A DNA stretch of 29,737 bases, taken from positions 1-29,737 of the forward strand of contig JAJYJP010000005.1 of the NCBI GenBank assembly GCA_021789395.1, read 5' to 3'. This document shows, one piece after another, positions 1-7,145 of the stretch. The stretch's first letter is position 1. Each line of letters starts with the position of its first letter. The translations under genes and the position numbers were made by a program. Below the pieces are notes generated by a model. That model searched no databases, was not told the DNA's origin, and saw only the letters and a list, made by a program, of their open reading frames with translations. Source of the stretch: a bacterium (lineage in GTDB: Bacteria; Patescibacteriota; Minisyncoccia; Moranbacterales; UBA2206).

Positions 1-1
1 G

Positions 2-124
2 ATCCGGTGGGATAAGTTGCTCGAAGCCGGCTCCTGGGGCAAAGCCCGCGAACTTGGGACATTGCGCTTGGAAGGCAAAGACTACATCGTCCAGGACGGC
101 GACGTGATAGAATTCAAGATTTAA
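2..124 (+). CDS. ychF: YchF/OLA1-family GTPase-like ATPase, C-terminal end only
   Basis: Only the last 40 residues lie in the window; the gene begins before base 1. Read in the frame that ends at TAA 122-124, the peptide contains GSWGKARELGTLRLEGKDYI followed by VQDGDVIEFKI. This matches the conserved C-terminal end of YchF (TGS-like/DUF933 region), which typically finishes with a 'GKDYIVQDGDVMxF' type sequence. YchF is a cytoplasmic P-loop nucleotidase that binds ribosomes and has been linked to translation and stress. The nucleotide-binding domain is outside the window and cannot be checked. A promoter for the next operon starts four bases after the stop codon. Confidence 0.85.
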   Translation: MRWDKLLEAGSWGKARELGTLRLEGKDYIVQDGDVIEFKI

Positions 125-127
125 GCC

Positions 128-156
128 TTGACTCAGGATCACTTTTCTGCTAGACT
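128..156 (+). promoter_or_regulatory. Promoter of the rpsF-ssb-rpsR-efp operon
   Basis: There is a TTGACT -35 box at 128-133, a 17-base spacer, and a TAGACT -10 box at 151-156 preceded by TGC, which forms an extended -10. The spacing is ideal for a housekeeping sigma-70 factor. The expected start near 163 gives a leader of about 110 nt before rpsF. Confidence 0.7.
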
Positions 157-181
157 GAGTTTAACCTAAAAAGTCCGATGT

Positions 182-258
182 TTCTCTCGCCCCGAGCTTG
201 CCAAAGGGATAAGAGAATAAAAATCCGTAAGGTTTGGGCTTTTTACGGATTTTAATTT
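182..258 (+). promoter_or_regulatory. Structured leader of rpsF with two hairpins (possible S6:S18 autoregulation or attenuator)
   Basis: Two stems lie between the promoter and rpsF. The first pairs TTCTCT (182-187) with AGAGAA (213-218) and encloses a CCC/GGG inner pairing and a CCGAGC sequence. The second pairs AAAATCCGTAA (220-230) with TTACGGATTTT (244-254) and is followed by TTAATTTTT, which resembles an intrinsic terminator. In several bacteria the S6:S18 complex binds the rpsF leader to control its own operon, and rpsF and rpsR are both in this operon. The match to that motif is inference. The second hairpin could instead be an attenuator, or a terminator for read-through from ychF. 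Confidence 0.4.
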
Positions 259-274
259 TTAATGAGCTGAAATA

Positions 275-721
275 ATGCGCTACGAACTATTCTACCTGAT
301 CGGATCCTCCAAGGAAGCCGAACTGGAAAAAATCAAAGGAGAAGTAAATAATATCATTACTTCCGAAGGCGGTGTTTTTGAAGAAAAACAGACCGAAGAA
401 AGAAGAAAACTGGCTTACAAAATCAACCACGAAACGCACGGAACCTATATTGCCCAGAGATTTGAATTGGAAAATCCTGAAAAAATCCAAGCCATCTCTC
501 GAAAATTAAATTTATACCCGGAAATCCTGCGAGCGATGACCAGCAAAACTTCCGAGCTGCCCGAACTTCAAACGAAAGAAGAACGGATCAAGGCCAGCGA
601 AAAACGCTCGGAAAAGACCGAAAAAAAGGAAGAAGAAACAAAACCGGAAACGTCCAAGGAAGAAAAGAAATCCGGAGGAGAAGACATTGATAAAAAATTA
701 GAGGAAATACTAAACATATAA
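275..721 (+). CDS. rpsF: 30S ribosomal protein S6 with charged C-terminal extension
   Basis: Ribosomal protein S6 sits on the 30S platform and binds 16S rRNA together with S18. Residues 1-95 show the S6 fold, beginning MRYELFYLIG and containing the conserved RRKLAYKI and GTYIAQRFEL stretches. The last ~50 residues are almost entirely Lys/Glu and end in DIDKKLEEILNI. Total length is 148 residues, against roughly 95-135 in most bacteria. It is the first gene of rpsF-ssb-rpsR-efp. The ATG at 275 is the only good start and has no clear Shine-Dalgarno. The stop codon lies in one arm of a perfect inverted repeat that reaches to just before ssb. Confidence 0.95.
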   Translation: MRYELFYLIGSSKEAELEKIKGEVNNIITSEGGVFEEKQTEERRKLAYKINHETHGTYIAQRFELENPEKIQAISRKLNLYPEILRAMTSKTSELPELQTKEERIKASEKRSEKTEKKEEETKPETSKEEKKSGGEDIDKKLEEILNI

Positions 722-772
722 CATAAAGCGTGCAACATACAACATAGACGTACTTGTTCCATGTTATATGTT
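713..772 (+). repeat. Perfect 12-bp inverted repeat between rpsF and ssb
   Basis: AACATATAACAT at 713-724 is exactly complementary to ATGTTATATGTT at 761-772, with a 36-base loop. The left arm covers the rpsF stop codon and the right arm ends 17 bases before the ssb start. In RNA this would be a long AU hairpin separating the two cistrons. There is no U-tract directly after it, so a processing or stability element is more likely than a terminator. Confidence 0.6.
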
Positions 773-789
773 AAATGCTACATGAAATT

Positions 790-1269
790 ATGAACGTCAA
801 CAAAGTCATCTTGATCGGCCGTCTGACGCGCGATCCGGAAGTCCGCAATACGCCTTCCGGCCAAACAGTGGCCACGCTCAGCCTTGCCACCAACCGCTTT
901 TGGAAAGACAAAAACGGCCAGCGCCAGGACAAGACTGAATTCCACAACGTTGTGCTTTGGGGAAGACTGGCGGAAATCGCAGGACAATATTTATCCAAAG
1001 GCCAGGAAACTTTCATTGAGGGCAGGCTGGAGACCAGAAAATATACCGCAAAAGACGGTTCGGAAAGAAGAACAACCGAGGTCATTGCGGAAAACATGCA
1101 GCTCGGAGCCAGGGCGCAAGGAGGAGGCACTTCTTTCTCGCCACGCCCAGCCGCCGCCCCAGCACAAGCCTCTACCAACTCCCGAGAACAAGAAGTCGCG
1201 GAAGAAATACCAACTATCAACTTAGACGAGGAACAGGACGAAGTCAGAATTGAAGACGTACCATTTTAA
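790..1269 (+). CDS. ssb: Single-stranded DNA-binding protein
   Basis: SSB coats single-stranded DNA during replication, repair and recombination. The protein is 159 residues. The OB-fold covers about residues 1-108 (MNVNKVILIGRLTRDPEVR; the FHNVVLWGRLAE strand; GQETFIEGRLETRKY). A low-complexity Ala/Pro/Gln/Glu linker follows, ending in the acidic tip EDVPF, which matches the DDIPF-type tail that binds partner proteins in other bacteria. The start at 790 is preferred over an in-frame ATG at 775 because the family begins with MNVNKV-like sequence. The position between rpsF and rpsR is the classic bacterial arrangement. Confidence 0.95.
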   Translation: MNVNKVILIGRLTRDPEVRNTPSGQTVATLSLATNRFWKDKNGQRQDKTEFHNVVLWGRLAEIAGQYLSKGQETFIEGRLETRKYTAKDGSERRTTEVIAENMQLGARAQGGGTSFSPRPAAAPAQASTNSREQEVAEEIPTINLDEEQDEVRIEDVPF

Positions 1270-1293
1270 ACAATCTAATTAATCAAAATAATT

Positions 1294-1536
1294 ATGCAAC
1301 AGAATTACAATAAAAATTCAACGGCAAAGCCTGAAAAGAAAGTTTGTTACTTTTGTGAAAACAAAATGGACAAGATAGATTTCAAAGATGCTTACCTCCT
1401 CAGGAGATTCATGAATTCTCAAGGAAAAATCTATCCGCCAAAACGACACGGCACCTGCGCTAAGCATCAAAGAACTTTGGCTAATGCCATCAAAAAAGCC
1501 AGAACTATGGCACTGGTTCCGTTCGTTGTTAAATAA
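1294..1536 (+). CDS. rpsR: 30S ribosomal protein S18
   Basis: S18 (80 residues) binds the 30S platform next to S6. The sequence has the family core: CYFCENKMDKIDFKDAYLL, then RRFMNSQGKIYPPKRHGTC and KHQRTLANAIKKAR. A CxxC pair (CYFC) near residues 19-22 and a third Cys at HGTC suggest a zinc-bound form of S18. It lies 24 bases after ssb and 11 bases before efp, in the same operon. Confidence 0.95.
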   Translation: MQQNYNKNSTAKPEKKVCYFCENKMDKIDFKDAYLLRRFMNSQGKIYPPKRHGTCAKHQRTLANAIKKARTMALVPFVVK

Positions 1537-1547
1537 ATCCAACACTT

Positions 1548-2105
1548 ATGATAGGATTAAACGAAATTAAAACAGGAAGAAACATCGTGCTCGACGGAAC
1601 ACCTTATTCCGTCCTTTACCACGAGCATTCCAAAACCGGACGAGCCGGTTCTGTCTTGCGCACCCGCATCAAAAATCTTGTAACGGGCGCGGTGCTGGAA
1701 AAAACTTTCCAGGGCGCCGATCAGGTAGAAGAAGCCGACGTAACCAAATCTAAAGCTCAATATCTTTATAAAGAAGGAGAAAATTATTCTTTCATGGACA
1801 ATGAATCTTATGAACAATTTTCTCTTTCGGGAGCCGTACTCGGCAATGCTATTAATTATCTCGTAGAAGGGACTGAAATCGTCGTCCTGAATTTCAATAG
1901 CACTCCTATCAACATAGAGATTCCGGTCAAGATGAAACTGAGAGTTGTCGAAGCGCCGCCAGGGATCAAGGGCAATACTGTTTCGACCGGAGGAAAAGTT
2001 GTTACGTTGGAAACCGGTATGAAAATTTCCACACCTCTTTTCGTGAATGAAGGCGATGAAATAATCGTCAACACGGAAAAAGGAGAATACGTCAGTCGGG
2101 CATAA
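1548..2105 (+). CDS. efp: Elongation factor P
   Basis: EF-P (185 residues) relieves ribosome stalling at polyproline stretches. The protein has the three-domain EF-P layout: an N-terminal KOW-like domain (GLNEIKTGRNIVLDGTPYSV), a middle OB domain (about 65-125), and a C-terminal OB domain ending GDEIIVNTEKGEYVSRA. The loop that enters the peptidyl-transferase centre reads HSKTGRAG, with an arginine at position 32. In other lineages this tip is a modified Lys (EpmA or YmfI types) or a rhamnosylated Arg (EarP). No modification enzyme is encoded in this window, so the modification state is unknown. It is the last gene of the operon. Confidence 0.95.
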   Translation: MIGLNEIKTGRNIVLDGTPYSVLYHEHSKTGRAGSVLRTRIKNLVTGAVLEKTFQGADQVEEADVTKSKAQYLYKEGENYSFMDNESYEQFSLSGAVLGNAINYLVEGTEIVVLNFNSTPINIEIPVKMKLRVVEAPPGIKGNTVSTGGKVVTLETGMKISTPLFVNEGDEIIVNTEKGEYVSRA

Positions 2106-2120
2106 ATTCTTTTCTGATAA

Positions 2121-2154
2121 AATTAAAAATTCCTCGCAGGAGGAATTTTTAATT
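2121..2154 (+). terminator. Intrinsic terminator of the rpsF-efp operon
   Basis: A perfect 15-bp stem (2121-2135 with 2140-2154) closes a GCAG loop just after the efp stop codon. The base of the stem is A/T-rich, so T-rich tracts leave it on both strands and it can act in both directions. That would also stop transcription of the small minus-strand gene ending at 2169. Confidence 0.85.
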
Positions 2155-2168
2155 TGCTTGTAAATTTT

Positions 2169-2309
2169 TTAGTGGAATAGTCCCATATTTCCCATGATGG
2201 TAACTACCATTAGTGGCATTATAGCAACGAGAATGGCAAAGTTTATTTCTTCCCTTCTCGCGTCTTCTTTTGCCCGTTTTACACAGTGCGGGCACTGATC
2301 TTTTTCCAT
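2169..2309 (-). CDS. Small CPxC single-pass membrane protein (46 aa), hypothetical
   Basis: This is a short reading frame from ATG at 2309 to TAA at 2169. It starts MEKDQCPHCVKRAKEDARRE and continues into a hydrophobic helix (about residues 22-40, INFAILVAIMPLMVVTIMG) with a short tail. The CPHC pair is a half zinc-knuckle or a redox-type CxxC. The order is soluble charged N-terminus then a single membrane helix. There is no Shine-Dalgarno. It sits between the recA terminator and the efp terminator, both of which could insulate it. I do not recognise the family. The clean soluble-then-hydrophobic organisation argues for a real gene, but expression is unproven. Confidence 0.55.
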   Translation of the reverse strand: MEKDQCPHCVKRAKEDARREEINFAILVAIMPLMVVTIMGNMGLFH

Positions 2310-2336
2310 AAGCGTTTTGTTTTAATTATTAAATAT

Positions 2337-2362
2337 AAAAAGCGGGCATTCACCCGCTTTTT
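2337..2362 (-). terminator. Terminator downstream of recA
   Basis: AAAAAGCGGG (2337-2346) pairs with CCCGCTTTTT (2353-2362) around a 6-base loop. The stem ends in T-runs on either strand. On the minus strand it follows the recA stop codon at 2407 by about 45 bases. Confidence 0.85.
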
Positions 2363-2406
2363 AAGCTTATATGACCATTATACACTATCCGGAACAAAAA
2401 GTCAAC

Positions 2407-3420
2407 TCAGGCCGCCTGTTCTTCCGCTTCCTTCGCTTTCTTCTTGATTTCTTTAACAACTTCTTTCATTAACTTAGGATCATTCTTCAAGGTAAGTTTG
2501 GCTGCTTCTCGGCCGGTCCCCAATTTCACATCTCCGAATGAATATGAATTGCCTTTTTTTAAAATTGTTTCATATTTAACCGCCGTATCCAAAGCATCTC
2601 CCGCCGCAGAAATTCCCTCGTTGTACATAATGTCGAATTCCGTCGCCTTAAACGGAGGAGCAACCTTATTTTTTACGATTTTCACTTTTACCCTGTTGCC
2701 GACAATCTCTTCTCCTTTTTTGATCTGTGCCGCCCTTCTTACTTCCACCCTGACCGAGGAATAAAATTTAAGCGCGTTGCCTCCAGTGGTAGTTTCGGGA
2801 TTACCGAACATTACGCCAATTTTCATTCTGATCTGATTGATAAAAATGACGGTGCAATTTGATTTAGCAACGATCGAAGTCAGTTTCCTAAGTGCCTGTG
2901 ACATCAGGCGGGCTTGCCGTCCGATGTGCTGGTCGCCCATCTCGCCCTCAATTTCGGCTTTCGGCACCAAGGCCGCGACAGAATCAACCACAATCACACT
3001 AATCGCTCCCGAGTTGACCAATGTCTCCACAATGTCCAGAGCTTGTTCGCCATTATCCGGTTGAGAAATAAGCAAATCATTGACATTGACACCGATTTTT
3101 TTCGCATACTCCGGATCCAACGCATGCTCGGCATCGACAAAAGCCGCTGTGCCTCCGGCCTTCTGGGCATTGGCAATGATATGCAACGTCAGAGTAGTCT
3201 TTCCGGAAGATTCCGGTCCGTAAATTTCAATTATCCTTCCGCGAGGAATCCCGCCGATTCCCAATGCCAGATCCAAAGAGATTGATCCGGTCGGGATGGA
3301 TTCCACATCAACTTTCTTTACGTCTCCCAGTTTCATAATTACCCCTTCGCCGAATTTTTCTTTGATTGAATCAACGACGTTTTCTATTGATTTGTTTTTT
3401 TCATTTTTTTCTGTCGCCAT
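2407..3420 (-). CDS. recA: Recombinase RecA
   Basis: RecA (337 residues) forms filaments on single-stranded DNA, drives homologous recombination and, in many bacteria, triggers LexA cleavage. Visible motifs: Walker A GPESSGKTT (residues 68-76), MAW-type FVDAEHALDP (about 94-103), Walker B VIVVD (142-146), the L1-loop region VPKAEIEGEMGD, and the L2 region FINQIRMKIGVMFGNPETTTGG. The tail is shorter than in E. coli and is Lys/Glu mixed rather than strongly acidic. It has its own promoter with a palindromic -10 region, directly after the rodZ-like gene, and its own terminator, so it is probably monocistronic. Confidence 0.98.
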   Translation of the reverse strand: MATEKNEKNKSIENVVDSIKEKFGEGVIMKLGDVKKVDVESIPTGSISLDLALGIGGIPRGRIIEIYGPESSGKTTLTLHIIANAQKAGGTAAFVDAEHALDPEYAKKIGVNVNDLLISQPDNGEQALDIVETLVNSGAISVIVVDSVAALVPKAEIEGEMGDQHIGRQARLMSQALRKLTSIVAKSNCTVIFINQIRMKIGVMFGNPETTTGGNALKFYSSVRVEVRRAAQIKKGEEIVGNRVKVKIVKNKVAPPFKATEFDIMYNEGISAAGDALDTAVKYETILKKGNSYSFGDVKLGTGREAAKLTLKNDPKLMKEVVKEIKKKAKEAEEQAA

Positions 3421-3441
3421 TTTTTTATTTTATTTAATTAC

Positions 3442-3475
3442 AGTGATATTATATCACTAATAAATTTTTATGCAA
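3442..3475 (-). promoter_or_regulatory. recA promoter with -10 box inside a perfect palindrome (putative operator)
   Basis: On the minus strand, TTGCAT (3470-3475) is separated by 16 bases from TATAAT (3448-3453), which is preceded by TGA (extended -10). The -10 lies in the 17-bp palindrome AGTGATATAATATCACT (3442-3458), with two perfect 8-bp arms and a single central base. Transcription would start about 20 bases before the ATG. The arrangement is what a repressor such as a LexA-like SOS regulator would use. The motif is neither GAACN4GTTC nor CTGTN8ACAG. Confidence 0.65.
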
Positions 3476-3476
3476 A

Positions 3477-4586
3477 TCAAGACTTGTTATTTTTAGTAAA
3501 GGTAACGTCTTGGATCGGACCGGCACCGCCTCCCAAGGCTCCCAGATCTTTGCCGTTAAATTTCACAAATGTCGCATCAGCCTCTCCCGAGTTTATAACA
3601 ATTTTATTCTGCGCACTGAATGTTTGCGTCGTTCCGGAAAGCATCGTCCCGCTGAAAACCAGATTGCCATCAGATTCTACGCTCAACCACACCGGGCCGG
3701 GCTTAACACTAATTTCAACTTCGATTCCCGCGTTGTTCTGCGCCGCATTATTAGATTGTCCGCCTGAAACATTTCCAGAATTGCTATTTGCCGCGACATT
3801 ACTATCCGGATTGCTGCTCGCTGGGTTTGTTCCGGAATCATTCGAAGCATTTTCACCATTGCCATTGCTATTATTGCCAGATTCTGATTTATCCGTAGTG
3901 ATGCGATAATCGGCTATGACCGAAAAAGACTGGGCCGTTTCTTTTCCGAATCGATTTACTGCTTCCACGTTGATCGTATTTTCTCCCGATTGCAGTGTGA
4001 CATTCTCATCAAATCTTCCATCATCATTAACTAAAACAGGCTGTCCGTTAATTGACAACTGCGCGTCTTTATCGGTAACTCCTTCCACCGAGACAGAATT
4101 ACCGTTTACCATGGCATTCTGCTGAGGATCAAGAACAACTAGCCGTGGCGTACTGGCAAATTGGCCCAGCTCGTGATAAATATAAAACACTCCGGCCAAA
4201 AAAAGAATGGTCGTTATGCTGATTACGATTATTTTTGGAGTAAAAACAAAAGAAGAAATATTTATCGGCTTGGGCTTTTTGCCAAAGTCATCCTTCTTTT
4301 TGCTTTTGTCCAAATTATTTTTAATGCCCTTCTCCTTTTCGTAAAGTTTTATTAGGACATTTTCATCAACCGCTAGAAATTCAGCGTAACTTCGCAAAAA
4401 TCCTCTGACATACACATCCACCGGCAGTTTATCGAATCTTCCTTCCTCGAGATATTCCAAATATTTGACCTGGATTCTTGTGACACGAGAAACTTCTCCC
4501 AAGCTGATTCTGCGTTCGTTCCTGAGTTTTCTAAGTTTTTCACCAAGCGTCAGCGTCCCGACGCTTTTTTTAATAAAACCGTTCAT
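3477..4586 (-). CDS. rodZ: RodZ-like HTH membrane protein with extracellular Ig-like and C-terminal domains
   Basis: The N-terminus holds an XRE-type helix-turn-helix (about residues 13-75, LGEKLRKLRNERRISLGEVS ... KYLEYLEEGRFDKLP), of the kind found in the cytoplasmic domain of RodZ. A basic linker and one transmembrane helix (about 119-137, IIVISITTILFLAGVFYIY) follow. Outside are an Ig-like/Big-type beta domain (about 150-225), a long Ser/Asn/Gly-rich linker (about 235-290), and a C-terminal beta domain resembling DUF4115. RodZ links the MreB cytoskeleton to wall synthesis; no MreB is visible here. I chose the ATG at 4586 because the longer reading starts at a TTG inside an AT-repeat spacer. 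It is downstream of ftsK on the same strand. Confidence 0.8.
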   Translation of the reverse strand: MNGFIKKSVGTLTLGEKLRKLRNERRISLGEVSRVTRIQVKYLEYLEEGRFDKLPVDVYVRGFLRSYAEFLAVDENVLIKLYEKEKGIKNNLDKSKKKDDFGKKPKPINISSFVFTPKIIVISITTILFLAGVFYIYHELGQFASTPRLVVLDPQQNAMVNGNSVSVEGVTDKDAQLSINGQPVLVNDDGRFDENVTLQSGENTINVEAVNRFGKETAQSFSVIADYRITTDKSESGNNSNGNGENASNDSGTNPASSNPDSNVAANSNSGNVSGGQSNNAAQNNAGIEVEISVKPGPVWLSVESDGNLVFSGTMLSGTTQTFSAQNKIVINSGEADATFVKFNGKDLGALGGGAGPIQDVTFTKNNKS

Positions 4587-4587
4587 A

Positions 4588-4690
4588 TCGGAAATTTTTA
4601 ATTTCAAATTTAAAATTTTAAAATATTAAAAATTTAGTAATTTAAAATTGATTTGAAATTTGAAATTTAGAATTTGAAATTTAAATTTGC
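4588..4690. repeat. AT-only repeat spacer between ftsK and the rodZ-like gene
   Basis: The spacer is built almost only from AAATTT, TTTAAA and GAAATTT units that form overlapping imperfect inverted repeats. A similar spacer separates rpoB from rpoC at 18804-18848. It could act as a weak hairpin between cistrons or be neutral low-complexity DNA. Confidence 0.6.
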
Positions 4691-7035
4691 CATTTGTCCC
4701 GCACAGACTGATCTTCGATCGCGCTGTCATAATTGATCGCCTCTTGCGGCGTATCTTTGGCCGCGTACACTTCGCGCGGCTTGGCGCCATCAGCCGGTCC
4801 GATAACTCCGTTATCTTCCAAAATATCCAGGAGCCTAGCTGCCCGCGCATAACCCACCCGCAATCTCCTTTGCAATAAAGAAGCCGAGGCTTTTCCGGCT
4901 CGGATTACTTCTTCTTTTGCCGCCCCATAAAGATCGTCTTCTTGGCTGCCATCTCCGGAATCTTTGAAATCCAACGCCGCGCCTTGTGTCGGACTGACAA
5001 TATTTTCTCCCAATTCTTCTTCGACCTTTTGGCTTTTGATGAATTTAACGGCCTTTTTCACTTCTGCTTCACTCACAAAGACACCTTGAATCCGTTTTGG
5101 CTTGGGAGAACTGGAAGAAAGATAAAGCATATCGCCATTGCCTAAAAGCTTTTCCGCGCCGCTCATATCCAAAATGGTCCGGGAATCGATCTGAGTCGCC
5201 ACCTGAAAAGCGATTCTCGTTGTAATATTGGCTTTGATCAATCCGGTAATAACTTCGACGGATGGTCGCTGGGTAGAAACGATCAGATGGATTCCGACCG
5301 CGCGTGCCATCTGCGCCAACCGCACGATCGCGCCTTCCACTTCTTTGCCGTGCGTTCCCATTAGGTCGGCCAATTCATCGATAATAATGACGATATAAGG
5401 CAATTTTTCGTAGTCATTCTCCACCGATTCTCCGGTTTCCGGATCGGTATATTTTCTTTTCTTTCCGCTTCGCAATTTTTCGGTGTAAGACAAAATATCG
5501 CGCGATCCGGTATCTTGGAGCAAGCGATAGCGGCGTTCCATTTCTCCGACTGCCCACTTGAGCGCGCTGACGACTTTGCCATTTTCCACAATCACATCGC
5601 TCAGAAGATGCGGGATACCATTGTACAGCGAGAGCTCCACCCGTTTTGGATCAACCATGATAAATTTGAGATCTTTGGGCGAATTTTGAAAAAGTAATGC
5701 CGTAATAATCGCATTAATACCGACCGATTTTCCGGTTCCGGTCGCGCCGGCAATCATCAGGTGCGGCATCTTATCGAGATTGCCAAAAATATAACTTCCG
5801 CTAACATCTTCTCCCAACGCCAATGTCAAATTAGATTTCCGATGGGTAAATTCTTCACTCTCCAGAATATCGCGCATCCGGACAATGGCGGAAGATTTAT
5901 TCGGCACTTCAATCCCGATCAAGGATTTTCCCGGAATGGGCGCTTCGATCCGGATCGGATGGGCGGCTAAAGCCAGCGCCAAGTCGTTTTGCAACGCCAA
6001 GATGCGAGAAATTTTGATGCCGACTGCCGGACGAAAACTGTATTGAGTGACAGACGGGCCAGTTTTGATTTCTCCCCGCTCCACTTCGATTCCGAAATTA
6101 CGCAAAGTCCGCTCGATAATTTCCGCGTTCTTTTCCACATCTCCGCCTTTTGCATCATTTGTTCCTTTTTCCAAAAGATCGAGTGGCGGGAATTGCCATT
6201 CGTCATCCGTTATTTCATCCAAACGCGAAGGCGAAGAAAATCCATCGTCATTCTTCTTGGAAACTTTATTGGATTTTTTAGAAGCTTCCGTGATCAATTT
6301 TTCATCCACATAGCGATCCGGGCCGTCAACAAATTCGATCTTTCCGATATTGTCTTCGCCGTCTTTATTTTCTTCTTTTTCTTGCTCTTTATTTCCTTCT
6401 CCAATTTCTTCCGGCTCGATTGTTTTTTCGTCTTCTTCCTGGCCAGCTTCTTCATCATTTTCCAACTGGACGGGCTCAATTTCTTCTTTCAACCGAGCGA
6501 CCAAGTTTTCGATAAAATGGACGATTGAAAAATTAAAAGCAACAATAATTCCGACCGAGAAAAGCGCGATGATAACGATAAATCCGCCGGCCCGACCCAA
6601 AAGTTTGGTTGCCAAGTACGCGATAGCGTAACCGACGTAACCCCCTCCCGCACCTTCATTGGCAAACTTGGCCATTTTATCAGTATCATAAAATAAATGC
6701 ATGAACCCGGTGATGCTCAGAAATGCCAAAGTCAGGCCAATAAGTTTCGACACATAAAAAGATGTTTCTTTGCGCAGAATCAATACCACTCCGGCAATAA
6801 TCAAAAAGATCGGCGCAACCCATTTGGCCCAGCCTATAAAAAGACCGGCGGCCTTATCCAAAAACGCGCCGATCGCACCGCCTTGGCCTAAAAATCCCAA
6901 AAGCACCACTAATGCCAGAGCAAACAAAAAAATCGCCACAACGCTCCTTTTTACGCCGCTGGCGAGAGCGGATTGTTTGGATTTAGTCTTTTCCGTTGAT
7001 TTATTTTCGTCTTGATTTTTTTTCTTGCGACCCAT
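4681..7035 (-). CDS. ftsK: DNA translocase FtsK/SpoIIIE
   Basis: FtsK (784 residues) is a septum-anchored, ATP-driven DNA pump that clears chromosomes from the division site. A basic N-terminus is followed by four predicted membrane helices (about 30-50, 66-87, 96-115, 150-175). An acidic linker rich in Glu/Asp spans about 180-235. The motor contains Walker A GATGTGKS (430-437), Walker B IVIIIDELADL (548-558) and the STQRPSVEVITG motif (587-599). A winged-helix gamma domain (about 705-770, ASLLQRRLRVGYARAARLLD) that reads polar sequences such as KOPS/SRS ends the protein. The length is typical of SpoIIIE/SftA-type proteins and shorter than E. coli FtsK. It has its own promoter and is followed by the rodZ-like gene. 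Confidence 0.97.
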   Translation of the reverse strand: MGRKKKNQDENKSTEKTKSKQSALASGVKRSVVAIFLFALALVVLLGFLGQGGAIGAFLDKAAGLFIGWAKWVAPIFLIIAGVVLILRKETSFYVSKLIGLTLAFLSITGFMHLFYDTDKMAKFANEGAGGGYVGYAIAYLATKLLGRAGGFIVIIALFSVGIIVAFNFSIVHFIENLVARLKEEIEPVQLENDEEAGQEEDEKTIEPEEIGEGNKEQEKEENKDGEDNIGKIEFVDGPDRYVDEKLITEASKKSNKVSKKNDDGFSSPSRLDEITDDEWQFPPLDLLEKGTNDAKGGDVEKNAEIIERTLRNFGIEVERGEIKTGPSVTQYSFRPAVGIKISRILALQNDLALALAAHPIRIEAPIPGKSLIGIEVPNKSSAIVRMRDILESEEFTHRKSNLTLALGEDVSGSYIFGNLDKMPHLMIAGATGTGKSVGINAIITALLFQNSPKDLKFIMVDPKRVELSLYNGIPHLLSDVIVENGKVVSALKWAVGEMERRYRLLQDTGSRDILSYTEKLRSGKKRKYTDPETGESVENDYEKLPYIVIIIDELADLMGTHGKEVEGAIVRLAQMARAVGIHLIVSTQRPSVEVITGLIKANITTRIAFQVATQIDSRTILDMSGAEKLLGNGDMLYLSSSSPKPKRIQGVFVSEAEVKKAVKFIKSQKVEEELGENIVSPTQGAALDFKDSGDGSQEDDLYGAAKEEVIRAGKASASLLQRRLRVGYARAARLLDILEDNGVIGPADGAKPREVYAAKDTPQEAINYDSAIEDQSVRDKWQI

Positions 7036-7068
7036 TTTTTATTCGAAGTTAGTTTATATTTCTTCTTT

Positions 7069-7096
7069 ATTTTAGCACAAAAATTGTGCAAATCAA
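7069..7096 (-). promoter_or_regulatory. ftsK promoter with inverted repeat in the spacer
   Basis: On the minus strand, TTGATT (7091-7096) and TAAAAT (7069-7074) are 16 bases apart. The spacer is almost entirely an inverted repeat, GCACAA-N3-TTGTGC (7075-7089). The -35 box overlaps the T-rich end of the terminator of the upstream TrmB-type gene. Confidence 0.5.
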
Positions 7097-7128
7097 AAAC
7101 CGCTTCAGAAATCCGAGGCGGTGTTTTA
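7094..7128 (-). terminator. Terminator of the TrmB-type gene (recurrent hairpin family)
   Basis: ACCGCTTC (7099-7106) pairs with GAGGCGGT (7115-7122), with one G-T pair. On the minus strand the stem leads into a TTTTT tract. Three other hairpins in the window share its core (9706-9740, 10828-10865, 15176-15212). Confidence 0.75.
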
Positions 7129-7145
7129 AAGTAGCAATCTGGTCC

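Noticed and set aside
5989..6528. Plus-strand reading frame of 179 codons opposite ftsK
   Set aside because: It overlaps the ftsK acidic linker, whose GAA/GAG codons give long open Phe/Ser-rich frames on the other strand.
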